From Bradyrhizobiaceae bacterium (GTDB taxonomy: Bacteria; Pseudomonadota; Alphaproteobacteria; Rhizobiales; Hyphomicrobiaceae), in contig CANJPN010000096.1 in NCBI GenBank assembly GCA_947475855.1, positions 1 to 14,941 of the forward strand: 14,941 nucleotides of DNA, written 5' to 3'. Positions 1 through 6,385 of the stretch are shown in pieces (position 1 is the first letter of the stretch; each line of letters opens with the position of its first letter). The notes under the pieces were generated by a model. That model was not told the DNA's origin and did no database searches. It saw only the letters and a list, made by a program, of their open reading frames with translations. A program made the position numbers and the translations under genes.

Positions 1-743
1 CCGTGACGAGCGGTAACGACCTTTTTCGGCCCGCCAGCAAGCGCGCCAGCAACCTGCTGCTGACGTGCGTCGACGGCCTTCTGAGCGATGTCGCGCGGAC
101 TGACAGGACCAGCCGCCCCCGCGGCCGGCGCAGCGCCGGCGGGAAACGAGCGCAGCGCCGGCTTAGGCAGCGCCGAAGGTACCGTACGCGCCACGCTATG
201 CGAAACGCCAAACTGCACGGGCCCCGAGCGGAACGGTGCTGCCGGGAACTTGCCCGGCTGAGCAACCGCTGGATGGGCAGCCTGGGCGACAGCCGGCTTG
301 GCCTCGGGCGCCTTCGCGCTCGCGGCGGGCGCAGCCGCTTTGGCCGGCACAGCCGGGTTCACAGCCCCAGCCACGGCAGACTTGGCCGGCGCAGACGGCA
401 CCGCTTTCGGAGCCGCAGACGCGGCCTTCACGACGGGCTTCGCCGACGGCGGCGCAGCCGATGCAACGGCCTTCTTTTCGGCAACTTTGGGTGCAGGCTT
501 CGGCACAGTTTTGGCAACAGGCTTTGCAACCGCCTTCACGGCCTTAGCTGGGGTCGAAGGATTTTTGGCAGGAGTTTTGGACTTCGCTACGGACTTGGCC
601 GCCATCTTCACCTTCGTTGGCTTCTTGGTCGCCTTGGCAACAATGCTTTCGCTTTTCTTGGCAGGCTTGGCTGTAGTCGCAGGCCGGGACTTGGGCTTGC
701 TCTTGGACAGAGACTTGGTGGAAACCTTCTTCTTCTGTGCCAT
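1..743 (-). CDS. Probable CarD-family transcriptional regulator, N-terminal part only (runs off the window)
   Basis: The frame opens at an ATG (complement of 741-743) behind a GAGAGAG purine stretch and stays open for 247 codons to the window edge, so the C-terminus is missing. The visible part is almost pure low complexity: MAQKKKVSTK, then many AAK, KPA, KPV and APA units, then a less repetitive part ending near KKVVTARHG. It resembles a histone H1-like disordered tail and has no folded domain in view. I call it CarD because Hyphomicrobiales CarD proteins carry such a Lys/Ala/Pro-rich N-terminal extension, because the last visible residues (RHG) fit the point where the RNA polymerase-interacting domain usually starts, and because CarD normally follows fdxA in this gene block. 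CarD proteins bind the RNA polymerase beta subunit and stabilise open promoter complexes. The extension is unusually long. A stand-alone histone-like protein is the main alternative. An in-frame GTG lies four codons upstream of the chosen ATG. Confidence 0.68.
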   Translation of the reverse strand, partial: MAQKKKVSTKSLSKSKPKSRPATTAKPAKKSESIVAKATKKPTKVKMAAKSVAKSKTPAKNPSTPAKAVKAVAKPVAKTVPKPAPKVAEKKAVASAAPPSAKPVVKAASAAPKAVPSAPAKSAVAGAVNPAVPAKAAAPAASAKAPEAKPAVAQAAHPAVAQPGKFPAAPFRSGPVQFGVSHSVARTVPSALPKPALRSFPAGAAPAAGAAGPVSPRDIAQKAVDARQQQVAGALAGGPKKVVTARH

Positions 744-817
744 TGCGCGTCTCACTCTCTCGCGTCACTTACGCTTGCAACACCATACGCACGCGCCCGG
801 ATAGCACATACGCAAGC

Positions 818-840
818 CAGCTCCCCCTGCAATGGAGCTG
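818..840 (-). repeat. 7-bp stem-loop in the leader of the CarD-like gene
   Basis: CAGCTCC (818-824) pairs with GGAGCTG (834-840) around a 9-base loop, about 75 bases upstream of the start codon at 743. There is no T-run on either side, so it is not an intrinsic terminator. A role in mRNA structure is only a guess. Confidence 0.35.
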
Positions 841-965
841 ACAGAAAGATACCAACCACGCCGATCAGAAACCGGCGCGCTGGCGATGCTGGCTAACGGC
901 AAGCCTCCCCTCGCAACAACCGGTAGTTGCTGCGCTGCTTGTCATCGCATTGTTTGCTATTGTAA

Positions 966-996
966 GAATCGCTCCGCAAACTAGTTGCGGAGATTC
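966..996. repeat. Bulged 12-bp hairpin in the fdxA-carD spacer
   Basis: The arm GAATC-GC-TCCGCAA (966-979) pairs with TTGCGGA-GATTC (985-996) around the loop ACTAG. Twelve base pairs form, with one two-base bulge (971-972). Neither strand has a T-run beyond the stem, which argues against a standard intrinsic terminator. On the minus strand it would be part of the leader of the CarD-like gene or of a small RNA. Confidence 0.6.
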
Positions 997-1178
997 GTGC
1001 TCCCGACGAACCCGTTCGCCTGAACGACCGGCGTTCTTCTTTCGTTTCAACCTCGGCATCGAAGGGACCATAACACAACCTTCATGTGAAATGAAGAGGT
1101 CCCAGGTTGCCGAGTGCACCAAGACATTAATTCAGAGGGGCTAACCCGGGCCGAAAACGGCCGGAAAAAGCCGAAATT

Positions 1179-1192
1179 TTGATGTAAATCAA
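1179..1192. promoter_or_regulatory. Perfect FixK/FNR-type binding site
   Basis: TTGATGTAAATCAA matches the TTGAT-N4-ATCAA consensus of CRP/FNR-family oxygen regulators (FNR, FixK, AadR) exactly in both half sites. It lies 102 bases past the fdxA stop and 436 bases before the CarD-like start, so no gene begins at the usual distance. A TTAAT-like element on the minus strand (1126-1131) is about 57 bases from the site centre, which is not a standard spacing. On the plus strand an AAAAT element near 1214-1218 lies close to the spacing expected for a site at -41.5, and would give a transcript antisense to fdxA. Confidence 0.65.
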
Positions 1193-1293
1193 CGGATCTG
1201 ACGCTGCTCGCACAAAATTGCACAGCACACGCAGTAACTGTTGCCGACCCAACCTGTTTGCGCCGAGTGCCCCGCCGTTAACTGGTTGCGGCC

Positions 1294-1632
1294 TCAATCA
1301 CCTTCGCCTGGCTTCTCAGAGAAGTAAGCCTCGAACTTGCCCTTCTTGTCCTTGTACGCATCGGCATCGGCAGGTGCGGCCTTCTTGGACGTGATATTCG
1401 GCCACTTCTCCGCGTAGTCACGGTTGACCTCGAGCCACTTCTCGAGGCCCGGTTCCGTGTCGGGCTTGATCGCCTCGACTGGGCATTCAGGCTCGCAAAC
1501 ACCACAATCGATGCACTCGTCCGGATGGATCACGAGCATGTTCTCACCCTCGTAGAAACAATCGACGGGGCACACCTCCACGCAATCGGTGTACTTGCAC
1601 TTTATGCAGCTATCGTTGACGATGTAGGTCAT
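1294..1632 (-). CDS. fdxA: 7Fe-8S ferredoxin FdxA
   Basis: A soluble electron carrier of 112 residues, the usual length for alphaproteobacterial FdxA. The N-terminal half carries two cluster motifs. One is C9-x2-C12-x4-C17-x3-CP (C21). The other is C40-x2-C43-x2-C46-x3-CP (C50). By comparison with Azotobacter ferredoxin I, C9, C17 and C50 should hold the [3Fe-4S] cluster, and C21, C40, C43 and C46 the [4Fe-4S] cluster; C12 and C25 are the extra cysteines also found in that family. The C-terminal half has the family's typical acidic and aromatic extension (EKWLEVNRDYAEKWPNIT). The start is the ATG at 1632; the ribosome binding site is weak. It sits downstream of the S4 gene and upstream of the CarD-like gene on the same strand, a familiar order in Hyphomicrobiales. 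Its redox partners cannot be inferred from the window. Confidence 0.96.
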   Translation of the reverse strand: MTYIVNDSCIKCKYTDCVEVCPVDCFYEGENMLVIHPDECIDCGVCEPECPVEAIKPDTEPGLEKWLEVNRDYAEKWPNITSKKAAPADADAYKDKKGKFEAYFSEKPGEGD

Positions 1633-1763
1633 TCGCGCTGGCTCGCTGACGTGAAGTGAGAACTACCGGTATCTATTTGGGGAAACCCGCCCCTGCACGT
1701 GGGCAGGATGTCGCAATTCACGACCACAGTCCAAGCAATCCCGGGACTAGGCCAAACTGATCG

Positions 1764-2207
1764 TCAATCCCCTCCGTCTCGCAGGCGATCGAGCAGCCTG
1801 CGATCCCGCTTGGTCGGCCGGCCATCACCGGGCGCTCGCGCGCCGCTTTGTGCTGCCCCGCTATTGCCGTTGAAGCCCGGGGTCGGCGGAGGCGTCAAGT
1901 CCTCGAACAGCGTACGCGCCTGAGAAGGTGGACCTCGTCTTTCCCCTGCTGAAACCATTTTGAGCACCCGCACGTGCCCTCGTACCGAGACTGTCACGAC
2001 GTCGCCGGGGCGTACGATCTGACTGGGCTTCTCGACCTTGACGCGATTGACCCGAACCTTGCCGTCGGTAACCAAGCCTGCCGCCTGCGTGCGGGTCTTG
2101 ATAACCCTCACAAACCACAACCATTTGTCGAGCCTCTGTCCCGTGCTGCCCGCGGTCGGCACGTCGTCGTCGCCATCGTTGTCACCCCCGGCAGCCGATG
2201 AGCCCAT
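1764..2207 (-). CDS. S4-domain RNA-binding protein, Hsp15 (HslR)-like
   Basis: The predicted protein has 147 residues. It has an acidic Gly/Asp-rich N-terminal arm (1-22), an S4 RNA-binding domain (about 25-84, beginning QRLDKWLWFVRVIKTR and containing the VTDGKVRVNRVKVEKPS turn and RPGDVVTV strand) and a basic C-terminal tail ending in GRPTKRDRRLLDRLR. This layout matches Hsp15, which in E. coli binds free 50S subunits carrying a stalled nascent chain. That exact role here is inferred from the family. I chose the ATG at 2205-2207 because GGAG lies 8 bases upstream; the frame stays open to 2306, but that extra part runs through an inverted repeat and does not look like protein. Same strand as the helicase upstream and fdxA downstream; the 197-base gap to the helicase suggests its own promoter. 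Confidence 0.9.
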   Translation of the reverse strand: MGSSAAGGDNDGDDDVPTAGSTGQRLDKWLWFVRVIKTRTQAAGLVTDGKVRVNRVKVEKPSQIVRPGDVVTVSVRGHVRVLKMVSAGERRGPPSQARTLFEDLTPPPTPGFNGNSGAAQSGARAPGDGRPTKRDRRLLDRLRDGGD

Positions 2208-2254
2208 GCCGCGGTCTCCAAACAATAAGTCCTGGCCGCTTAGTGTAGCGCATC

Positions 2255-2299
2255 TGACATTTGGTACCCGCTCGCAGCAGACCTCGGAACCAAATGTCA
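2255..2299. repeat. Inverted repeat 1 (TGACATTTGGT dyad)
   Basis: TGACATTTGGT (2255-2265) is matched exactly by ACCAAATGTCA (2289-2299). After a small internal mismatch the stem continues with CCG (2268-2270) against CGG (2285-2287), leaving a 14-base loop. The dyad lies 48 bases before the S4 start codon. No T-run follows on either strand, so it is not a classical terminator. It could be an operator, an RNA leader structure or half of a small dispersed repeat. Confidence 0.7.
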
Positions 2300-2345
2300 A
2301 ACGCAAAAGCTACACGAGAACCATAATGTTACTGGTGTTCATATT

Positions 2346-2398
2346 GGCTCAGACATTTGCTCGCTACCGAGCTGAGGGGGGAAGCAAATGTCGAAGCC
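2346..2398. repeat. Inverted repeat 2 (GACATTTGC dyad with nested hairpin)
   Basis: GGCT-CA-GACATTTGC (2346-2360) pairs with GCAAATGTC-GA-AGCC (2384-2398), giving 13 base pairs and one 2x2 internal loop. The loop contains a smaller perfect hairpin CTCG-CTAC-CGAG (2360-2371). It begins 6 bases past the helicase stop, so it would be in the 3' end of that mRNA. The core GACATTTG is the same as in inverted repeat 1, 47 bases away. Confidence 0.7.
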
Positions 2399-2404
2399 GG
2401 AACA

Positions 2405-5400
2405 CTAGGACGACGAACCCTGCGTTCTCTTCTCGAGCTCAGCCTTCAGCGCGCTGAGCTTGGCAAAAGGTGAATCCGGATCAGCCTGCTTCTGCTTGAC
2501 AGGAGCGGCCCCCTTGCTCTGCCACGTGTTCGTCCGCGCCTGCCCTGGACCTTGATTGCGATCTCGCTGATCACGGCCGCGATTGTCGCCGCGGTCGCGC
2601 TGATCCCGATCGCGCGCGCCGCCGCCACCATGAGGCGGCTTGCCCTGTCCCGGTTTGCCCTGACCCGGCTTACCTTGGCCCTGATACGGCCTCCCACCGG
2701 GGCGATCTCCCCCCTGTCGATTACCATCCCGGCGTTCGCCCTGGCGACGGTCGCCGTCGCGTTCGGGCGCCGACGCAGCAACGGCAGCGACGTCAGGAAC
2801 CGTAGTCGGCGCGACAACGGCCCCATCTGCGCCGACCGTCTGGTCGGCCGGCTTGCGATCCCACCGCGGCCTGTCCCCGCGCCCCCCACCACCTGGATGT
2901 TGGCCACCCGGGCGCGGACCGCCCTGTCGCTGCTCACCTTGGCGCTGCTCACCTTGGCGCTGCTCACCCGGCCGCTGTTGCCCGCGGCCCTGCTGATTGC
3001 GGCCGCCGCGACGACGCTGGTCCTGCCGCTCTCCTTGTGGTTGACCTTGCCGATCCTCACGACGATGCCGGCGGGGACGCCACACATCTTCCATTTCGAC
3101 AGCGGCTGCTTCGGCAGCAGCCGGTTCGGCTACCACTGGGACTCCCTCGACAGCCTGCGAAGCTGTCTCGCCGACAGCCGGCCCGGTTCCGGCAGCTTCG
3201 GAATTGGCCACCTCGGAAGAAGTCGTTTCCGGCTCAACAGCAATACTTGCCGCTGGAACCGCATCGATGGCCGTCCCATCATCGGCAAGTGGCGCCTCGA
3301 CCTCAGCCGACACGGCGACCGGCGCGCTGGCGGCAGCCATCTCACCAACCGGATTTGCAATCTCGCCTTCAGCAGCCGCAGCCGTTTCGGGCGCACTGTC
3401 GGAAACGGGCACCGCCCCATCACTCTGAGCCGCAACCGCAGGTACCACCGGCACCGGCTTGCGCTTGGGCCGCCGCTCCAGCCAGAAGCCCAATGATTTC
3501 AGCACCAGCCCCAACTCGTCGCCCGAGCACCCCAGGATCGACAACATCTCCGGCACGACGAGGAAGCCACCGTCACCGGTCGCCCCACGCGGAAAATTCT
3601 CCTTGCCGCGGAACGCAATCATCGGACGGATCATATCTGCGAGGCGCTCGATGATATCCATCCGCACAGCGCGCGGTCCGCACACGTGATAGCCGCACGC
3701 GCGATAGAACCCTTCGGGGATCTTCGGGTTGGCCGGCACCGACGTCAGCCCGGGCCGCGGCGGCTCTGGCAGTGCTTCCGCATCGAGCCCGCTCGCCGCA
3801 CCGTGCTTCAAGATCCATAGAGCCAGCGTCAGCTCCGCTGGACCCGGCTTCATGAGCTGAGGAAAGAAAATATTGAACGCGCCGAACCGCACGCCGTACT
3901 TGCGAAGTTGTGCTCGTGCGGGCTGATCGAGCGTTTTCAGCTCATCGCCGACGGCATCCCGCTTCAACGTGCCGAAATTTTCCACGAGCCGGAATGCGAT
4001 TCCGCGCGCGAGCCCCTGGATGTCCTCGGCCTTCGCGATCTCGACCAGAGGCTGCGCTTTCTCCGCGATCGTCTCGCTCAACCACGTATTCAGCCGCTCC
4101 TGAACCTTATCGCGTTCCGAGACAACCAAGTGTTCGTCCGCGACGATGCTCACCTGCGGCTTCAGCCCGTCATCTGCCGCCTCGAGCCGGGCGATTTCCT
4201 GATCGCGCCAGATCACCCGGCCATTGCGCGTCAATTTGAATGCATCGTTCTTCGCGCTGGCGACGCGCCTCACGCGCATACCAAGCTCTTTGGCCAGCAC
4301 CTGGGCTGCAGCATTTCGCGCGGCCTTGCCATGTATGCCGTCGGCCTGGCTCGTATCGGGAATGAAGCGGAAACCCTTGAGCCGCCCGACGAAATGACCC
4401 TCGACGACAATACCGCCGTCGTCGCCGATATCAGCCGAGAGTTCTTCCTTGGCCCGAAGGCCCTTCATCAGCGCGCTGGTTCGCCGGTCGACGAACCGCT
4501 GTGTCAATTGCTCGTGCAGCGCATCGGAAAGCGAGTCCTCGATCTCCCGTGTCCGCGCTTGCCAATGCGCGTGATCCTTCAGCCAGTTCTGCCGGTTGGC
4601 GACGAACGTCCATGTCCGGATGTGCGCGATCCGAGTCGACAGCGTATCGATATCGCCGTCCGTGCGATCGGAAAGCTCGACCTGTTTGGAGAACCAATCC
4701 TCAGGTATCCGCTCATCGGGTCCACGCAGATACTTGAACACGGTCGAGACCAACTCAGCGTGGTTCTGCGATGAAATCTTGCGATAGTCGGGGATCTGGC
4801 ACACGTCCCAGAGCAAGGCCACCGAGGCCGGCCCACGCACGAGTTCAGTAACTTCGCGGTCGGCGCTCACGGTCTCGAGCGCTTCGACATCGTCGGCAAC
4901 CCGAGCGCGCACCAGCCGCTGCTCCCTGGGCAACTGCCGCAGGCTCTCCTTGAGCGCATGTATCGAAGAAAAATCCATGTTTCGCGCACGCCATTGCAGC
5001 ATACGCAGCGGCTCGAAGTTGTGGTTCTCGAGCCGGTCGACGATATCCTGCTCGAATGGATCCACGTCGCCGGTAACCCCGAACGTGCCGTCGTTCATGT
5101 GCCGCCCGGCCCGGCCCGCGATCTGCGCAAGCTCAGCCGGCGTAAGCTGCCGGAAATTATAGCCGTCGAATTTCCTCGTCGAGGCGAATGCGACATGATT
5201 GACGTCGAGATTGAGACCCATGCCGATCGCGTCCGTCGCGACCAGATAGTCCACGTCTCCGGACTGATAGAGCGCGACCTGAGCATTGCGCGTCCGCGGC
5301 GACTGCGCACCCATCACAACCGCTGCGCCGCCCTGCTGGCGGCGGATCAGTTCCGCGATCTGGTAGACGTCACCCGATGAGAACGCGACCACGGCGGTGC

Positions 5401-5908
5401 GCGACGGCAGGCGCGTGATCTTCTTCTGGCCGGAGTAGGTGAGCTTCGACAACCGCGGGCGCGAAATAAAGTTCGCGCCGGGGATGAGATCGGAAATGCA
5501 CTCGCGCATCGTGTGCGCGCCCAGCAGCAAGGTCTCCAGCTTTCCGCGCGCATGTAGCAGGCGGTCAGTGAACACGTGTCCGCGTTCCGGGTCCGCCGCG
5601 AGTTGTATCTCGTCGATCGCGAGAAAATCGACCTCGATCTCGCGCGGCATCGCCTCGACCGTCGAGACCCAATAGCGCGCCCCTTCAGGACGGATCTTTT
5701 CCTCTCCGGTTACAAGCGCCACCCGGCCGACGCCGACACGCGCCACGATCCGGTCGTAGACTTCACGCGCCAGCAGCCGCAGCGGCAACCCGATCATACC
5801 CGTCTCATGCCCGAGCATTCGCTCTATGGCGAGGTGCGTTTTACCCGTGTTCGTCGGGCCGAGCACGGCGGTCACGTTACGGATACGAGTCTCGACGTCG
5901 AAGCCCAT
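2405..5908 (-). CDS. SUV3/MgpS-like ATP-dependent RNA helicase with long disordered RG/Q-rich tail
   Basis: A superfamily 2 helicase of 1167 residues. It shows motif I GPTNTGKT (17-24), the GLPLRLLAREVYDR block (39-53), motif II DEIQ (99-102), the ATDAIGMGLNL motif (224-234) and motif VI QIAGRAGRH (262-270). These match mitochondrial SUV3 and the bacterial SUV3-like helicases, which unwind RNA, in mitochondria together with a 3'-5' exoribonuclease. A helical C-terminal region follows to about residue 810. Then comes an Ala/Val/Pro/Glu-rich linker and, from about 943, a basic tail with repeated EQRQG and GQGKP units and many RG and RD steps. The chain ends in a conserved-looking SPFAKLSALKAELEKR. 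The tail probably binds RNA and may explain the large size. The ATG at 5908 has AAGG five bases upstream. The first gene of the helicase-S4-fdxA-carD block. An RNA substrate is inferred from the family. Confidence 0.93.
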   Translation of the reverse strand: MGFDVETRIRNVTAVLGPTNTGKTHLAIERMLGHETGMIGLPLRLLAREVYDRIVARVGVGRVALVTGEEKIRPEGARYWVSTVEAMPREIEVDFLAIDEIQLAADPERGHVFTDRLLHARGKLETLLLGAHTMRECISDLIPGANFISRPRLSKLTYSGQKKITRLPSRTAVVAFSSGDVYQIAELIRRQQGGAAVVMGAQSPRTRNAQVALYQSGDVDYLVATDAIGMGLNLDVNHVAFASTRKFDGYNFRQLTPAELAQIAGRAGRHMNDGTFGVTGDVDPFEQDIVDRLENHNFEPLRMLQWRARNMDFSSIHALKESLRQLPREQRLVRARVADDVEALETVSADREVTELVRGPASVALLWDVCQIPDYRKISSQNHAELVSTVFKYLRGPDERIPEDWFSKQVELSDRTDGDIDTLSTRIAHIRTWTFVANRQNWLKDHAHWQARTREIEDSLSDALHEQLTQRFVDRRTSALMKGLRAKEELSADIGDDGGIVVEGHFVGRLKGFRFIPDTSQADGIHGKAARNAAAQVLAKELGMRVRRVASAKNDAFKLTRNGRVIWRDQEIARLEAADDGLKPQVSIVADEHLVVSERDKVQERLNTWLSETIAEKAQPLVEIAKAEDIQGLARGIAFRLVENFGTLKRDAVGDELKTLDQPARAQLRKYGVRFGAFNIFFPQLMKPGPAELTLALWILKHGAASGLDAEALPEPPRPGLTSVPANPKIPEGFYRACGYHVCGPRAVRMDIIERLADMIRPMIAFRGKENFPRGATGDGGFLVVPEMLSILGCSGDELGLVLKSLGFWLERRPKRKPVPVVPAVAAQSDGAVPVSDSAPETAAAAEGEIANPVGEMAAASAPVAVSAEVEAPLADDGTAIDAVPAASIAVEPETTSSEVANSEAAGTGPAVGETASQAVEGVPVVAEPAAAEAAAVEMEDVWRPRRHRREDRQGQPQGERQDQRRRGGRNQQGRGQQRPGEQRQGEQRQGEQRQGGPRPGGQHPGGGGRGDRPRWDRKPADQTVGADGAVVAPTTVPDVAAVAASAPERDGDRRQGERRDGNRQGGDRPGGRPYQGQGKPGQGKPGQGKPPHGGGGARDRDQRDRGDNRGRDQRDRNQGPGQARTNTWQSKGAAPVKQKQADPDSPFAKLSALKAELEKRTQGSSS
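2928..2972. repeat. Three tandem 15-bp repeats inside the helicase gene
   Basis: The unit CGCTGCTCACCTTGG occurs twice exactly (2928-2942, 2943-2957), followed by a third copy changed at its end (2958-2972). On the coding strand it encodes consecutive EQRQG pentapeptides in the basic tail. A second, more diverged 15-base series coding GQGKP lies near 2640-2690. Such units can gain or lose copies without breaking the frame. Confidence 0.85.
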
Positions 5909-6385
5909 GAGGCCTTATCTCCAAGAAATACTTGTCCTGCCATTGCAGACCCGGGCGGCGAGATCAAGAGAAACGAGGGACTGGACGCCGAGCGATTTTC
6001 CAGCCTTGGAACCAGCCAGTACAAATGATCGTCCCCAGCTCGACGTCGTGGCGAGCATCTCGAAGCGAGTGAATTCCGAACCGCCCCGTCCCCCACAGCG
6101 CCGGCCAGGCCGCTTCCTTGCCTCATCAAACCAGCCGGCCTTCGAAGGCCCCTACGCAATAATACGACTACCCAGAGCGAAGCATTCGACGACGTGCAAT
6201 CGCATCTCGCAACAACCGACCACCGCCCATCCCGCCTAAAGTTGATTTAGGACGGGACTGTGACCTGATTGCAGGACCTGGAGAGCCGGCCACGGGACAC
6301 GGCTGCGCTCCGATCGGAACCTGACCGCTATCTCGTCGGACGGCGAAAACGACGCCACAGCCGCCTGAAGTCATTGGAATGACCG
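5909..6385. other. Divergent spacer between the helicase and the c-di-GMP enzyme
   Basis: This stretch of 477 bases has no supported gene. The open frames that cross it (for example minus strand 5872-6159) overlap the helicase start, have no ribosome binding site and resemble no family I know. It should hold the helicase promoter (minus) and the promoter of the GGDEF-EAL gene (plus). The only clear structure is the inverted repeat at 6230-6257. Confidence 0.5.
6230..6257. repeat. Strong inverted repeat upstream of the GGDEF-EAL gene
   Basis: TCCCG-CCTAAA (6230-6240) pairs with TTTAGG-A-CGGGA (6246-6257) around the 5-base loop GTTGA. Eleven base pairs form, with one bulged A. There is no T-run on either strand. 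It lies about 130 bases before the first possible start at 6386, where an operator or a structured mRNA leader would be expected. Confidence 0.6.

Larger units (their letters stand above)
744..1293. other. Gene-free spacer of 550 bases between fdxA and the CarD-like gene
   Basis: No convincing gene is seen here. Short frames exist on both strands, but they lack ribosome binding sites and start at TTG or run across hairpins. The spacer holds a FixK/FNR box (1179-1192), a bulged hairpin (966-996), a weaker dyad GCAAC/GTTGC around an ACCGGT core (913-930) and a 7-bp stem CAGCTCC/GGAGCTG (818-840). If the CarD-like gene is transcribed from near the FixK box, its leader would be about 400 bases and contain all three hairpins. 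A small RNA could also lie here, but no hairpin is followed by a T-run that would mark its end. Confidence 0.6.
2208..2404. other. Helicase-S4 spacer containing two related dyads
   Basis: This 197-base spacer holds two long inverted repeats that share the octamer GACATTTG (see the separate entries). The minus strand contains a TTGACA hexamer (2295-2300) inside the first dyad, but no well-spaced -10 element follows it. No gene is seen. Confidence 0.55.

Noticed and set aside
298..804. Plus-strand frame of 168 codons rich in Ala, Gly and Phe
   Set aside because: It is the antisense of the Lys/Ala/Pro-rich CarD-like gene; its low-complexity protein is explained by the repeated codons on the other strand.
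865..1122. Minus-strand frame of 85 codons downstream of the FixK/FNR box
   Set aside because: It begins at TTG with no ribosome binding site, runs through hairpins, and its protein has no recognisable features.
1692..1707. Small hairpin CCTGC/GCAGG between the S4 and fdxA genes, considered as terminator
   Set aside because: Short stem and only three T bases after it on the minus strand; not enough for an intrinsic terminator.
2552..3496. Plus-strand frame of 314 codons
   Set aside because: Antisense of the helicase tail; the repeats are explained by the RG/Q-rich coding strand.
3908..4774. Plus-strand frame of 288 codons
   Set aside because: Antisense inside the helicase gene, whose motifs and continuous frame are clear.
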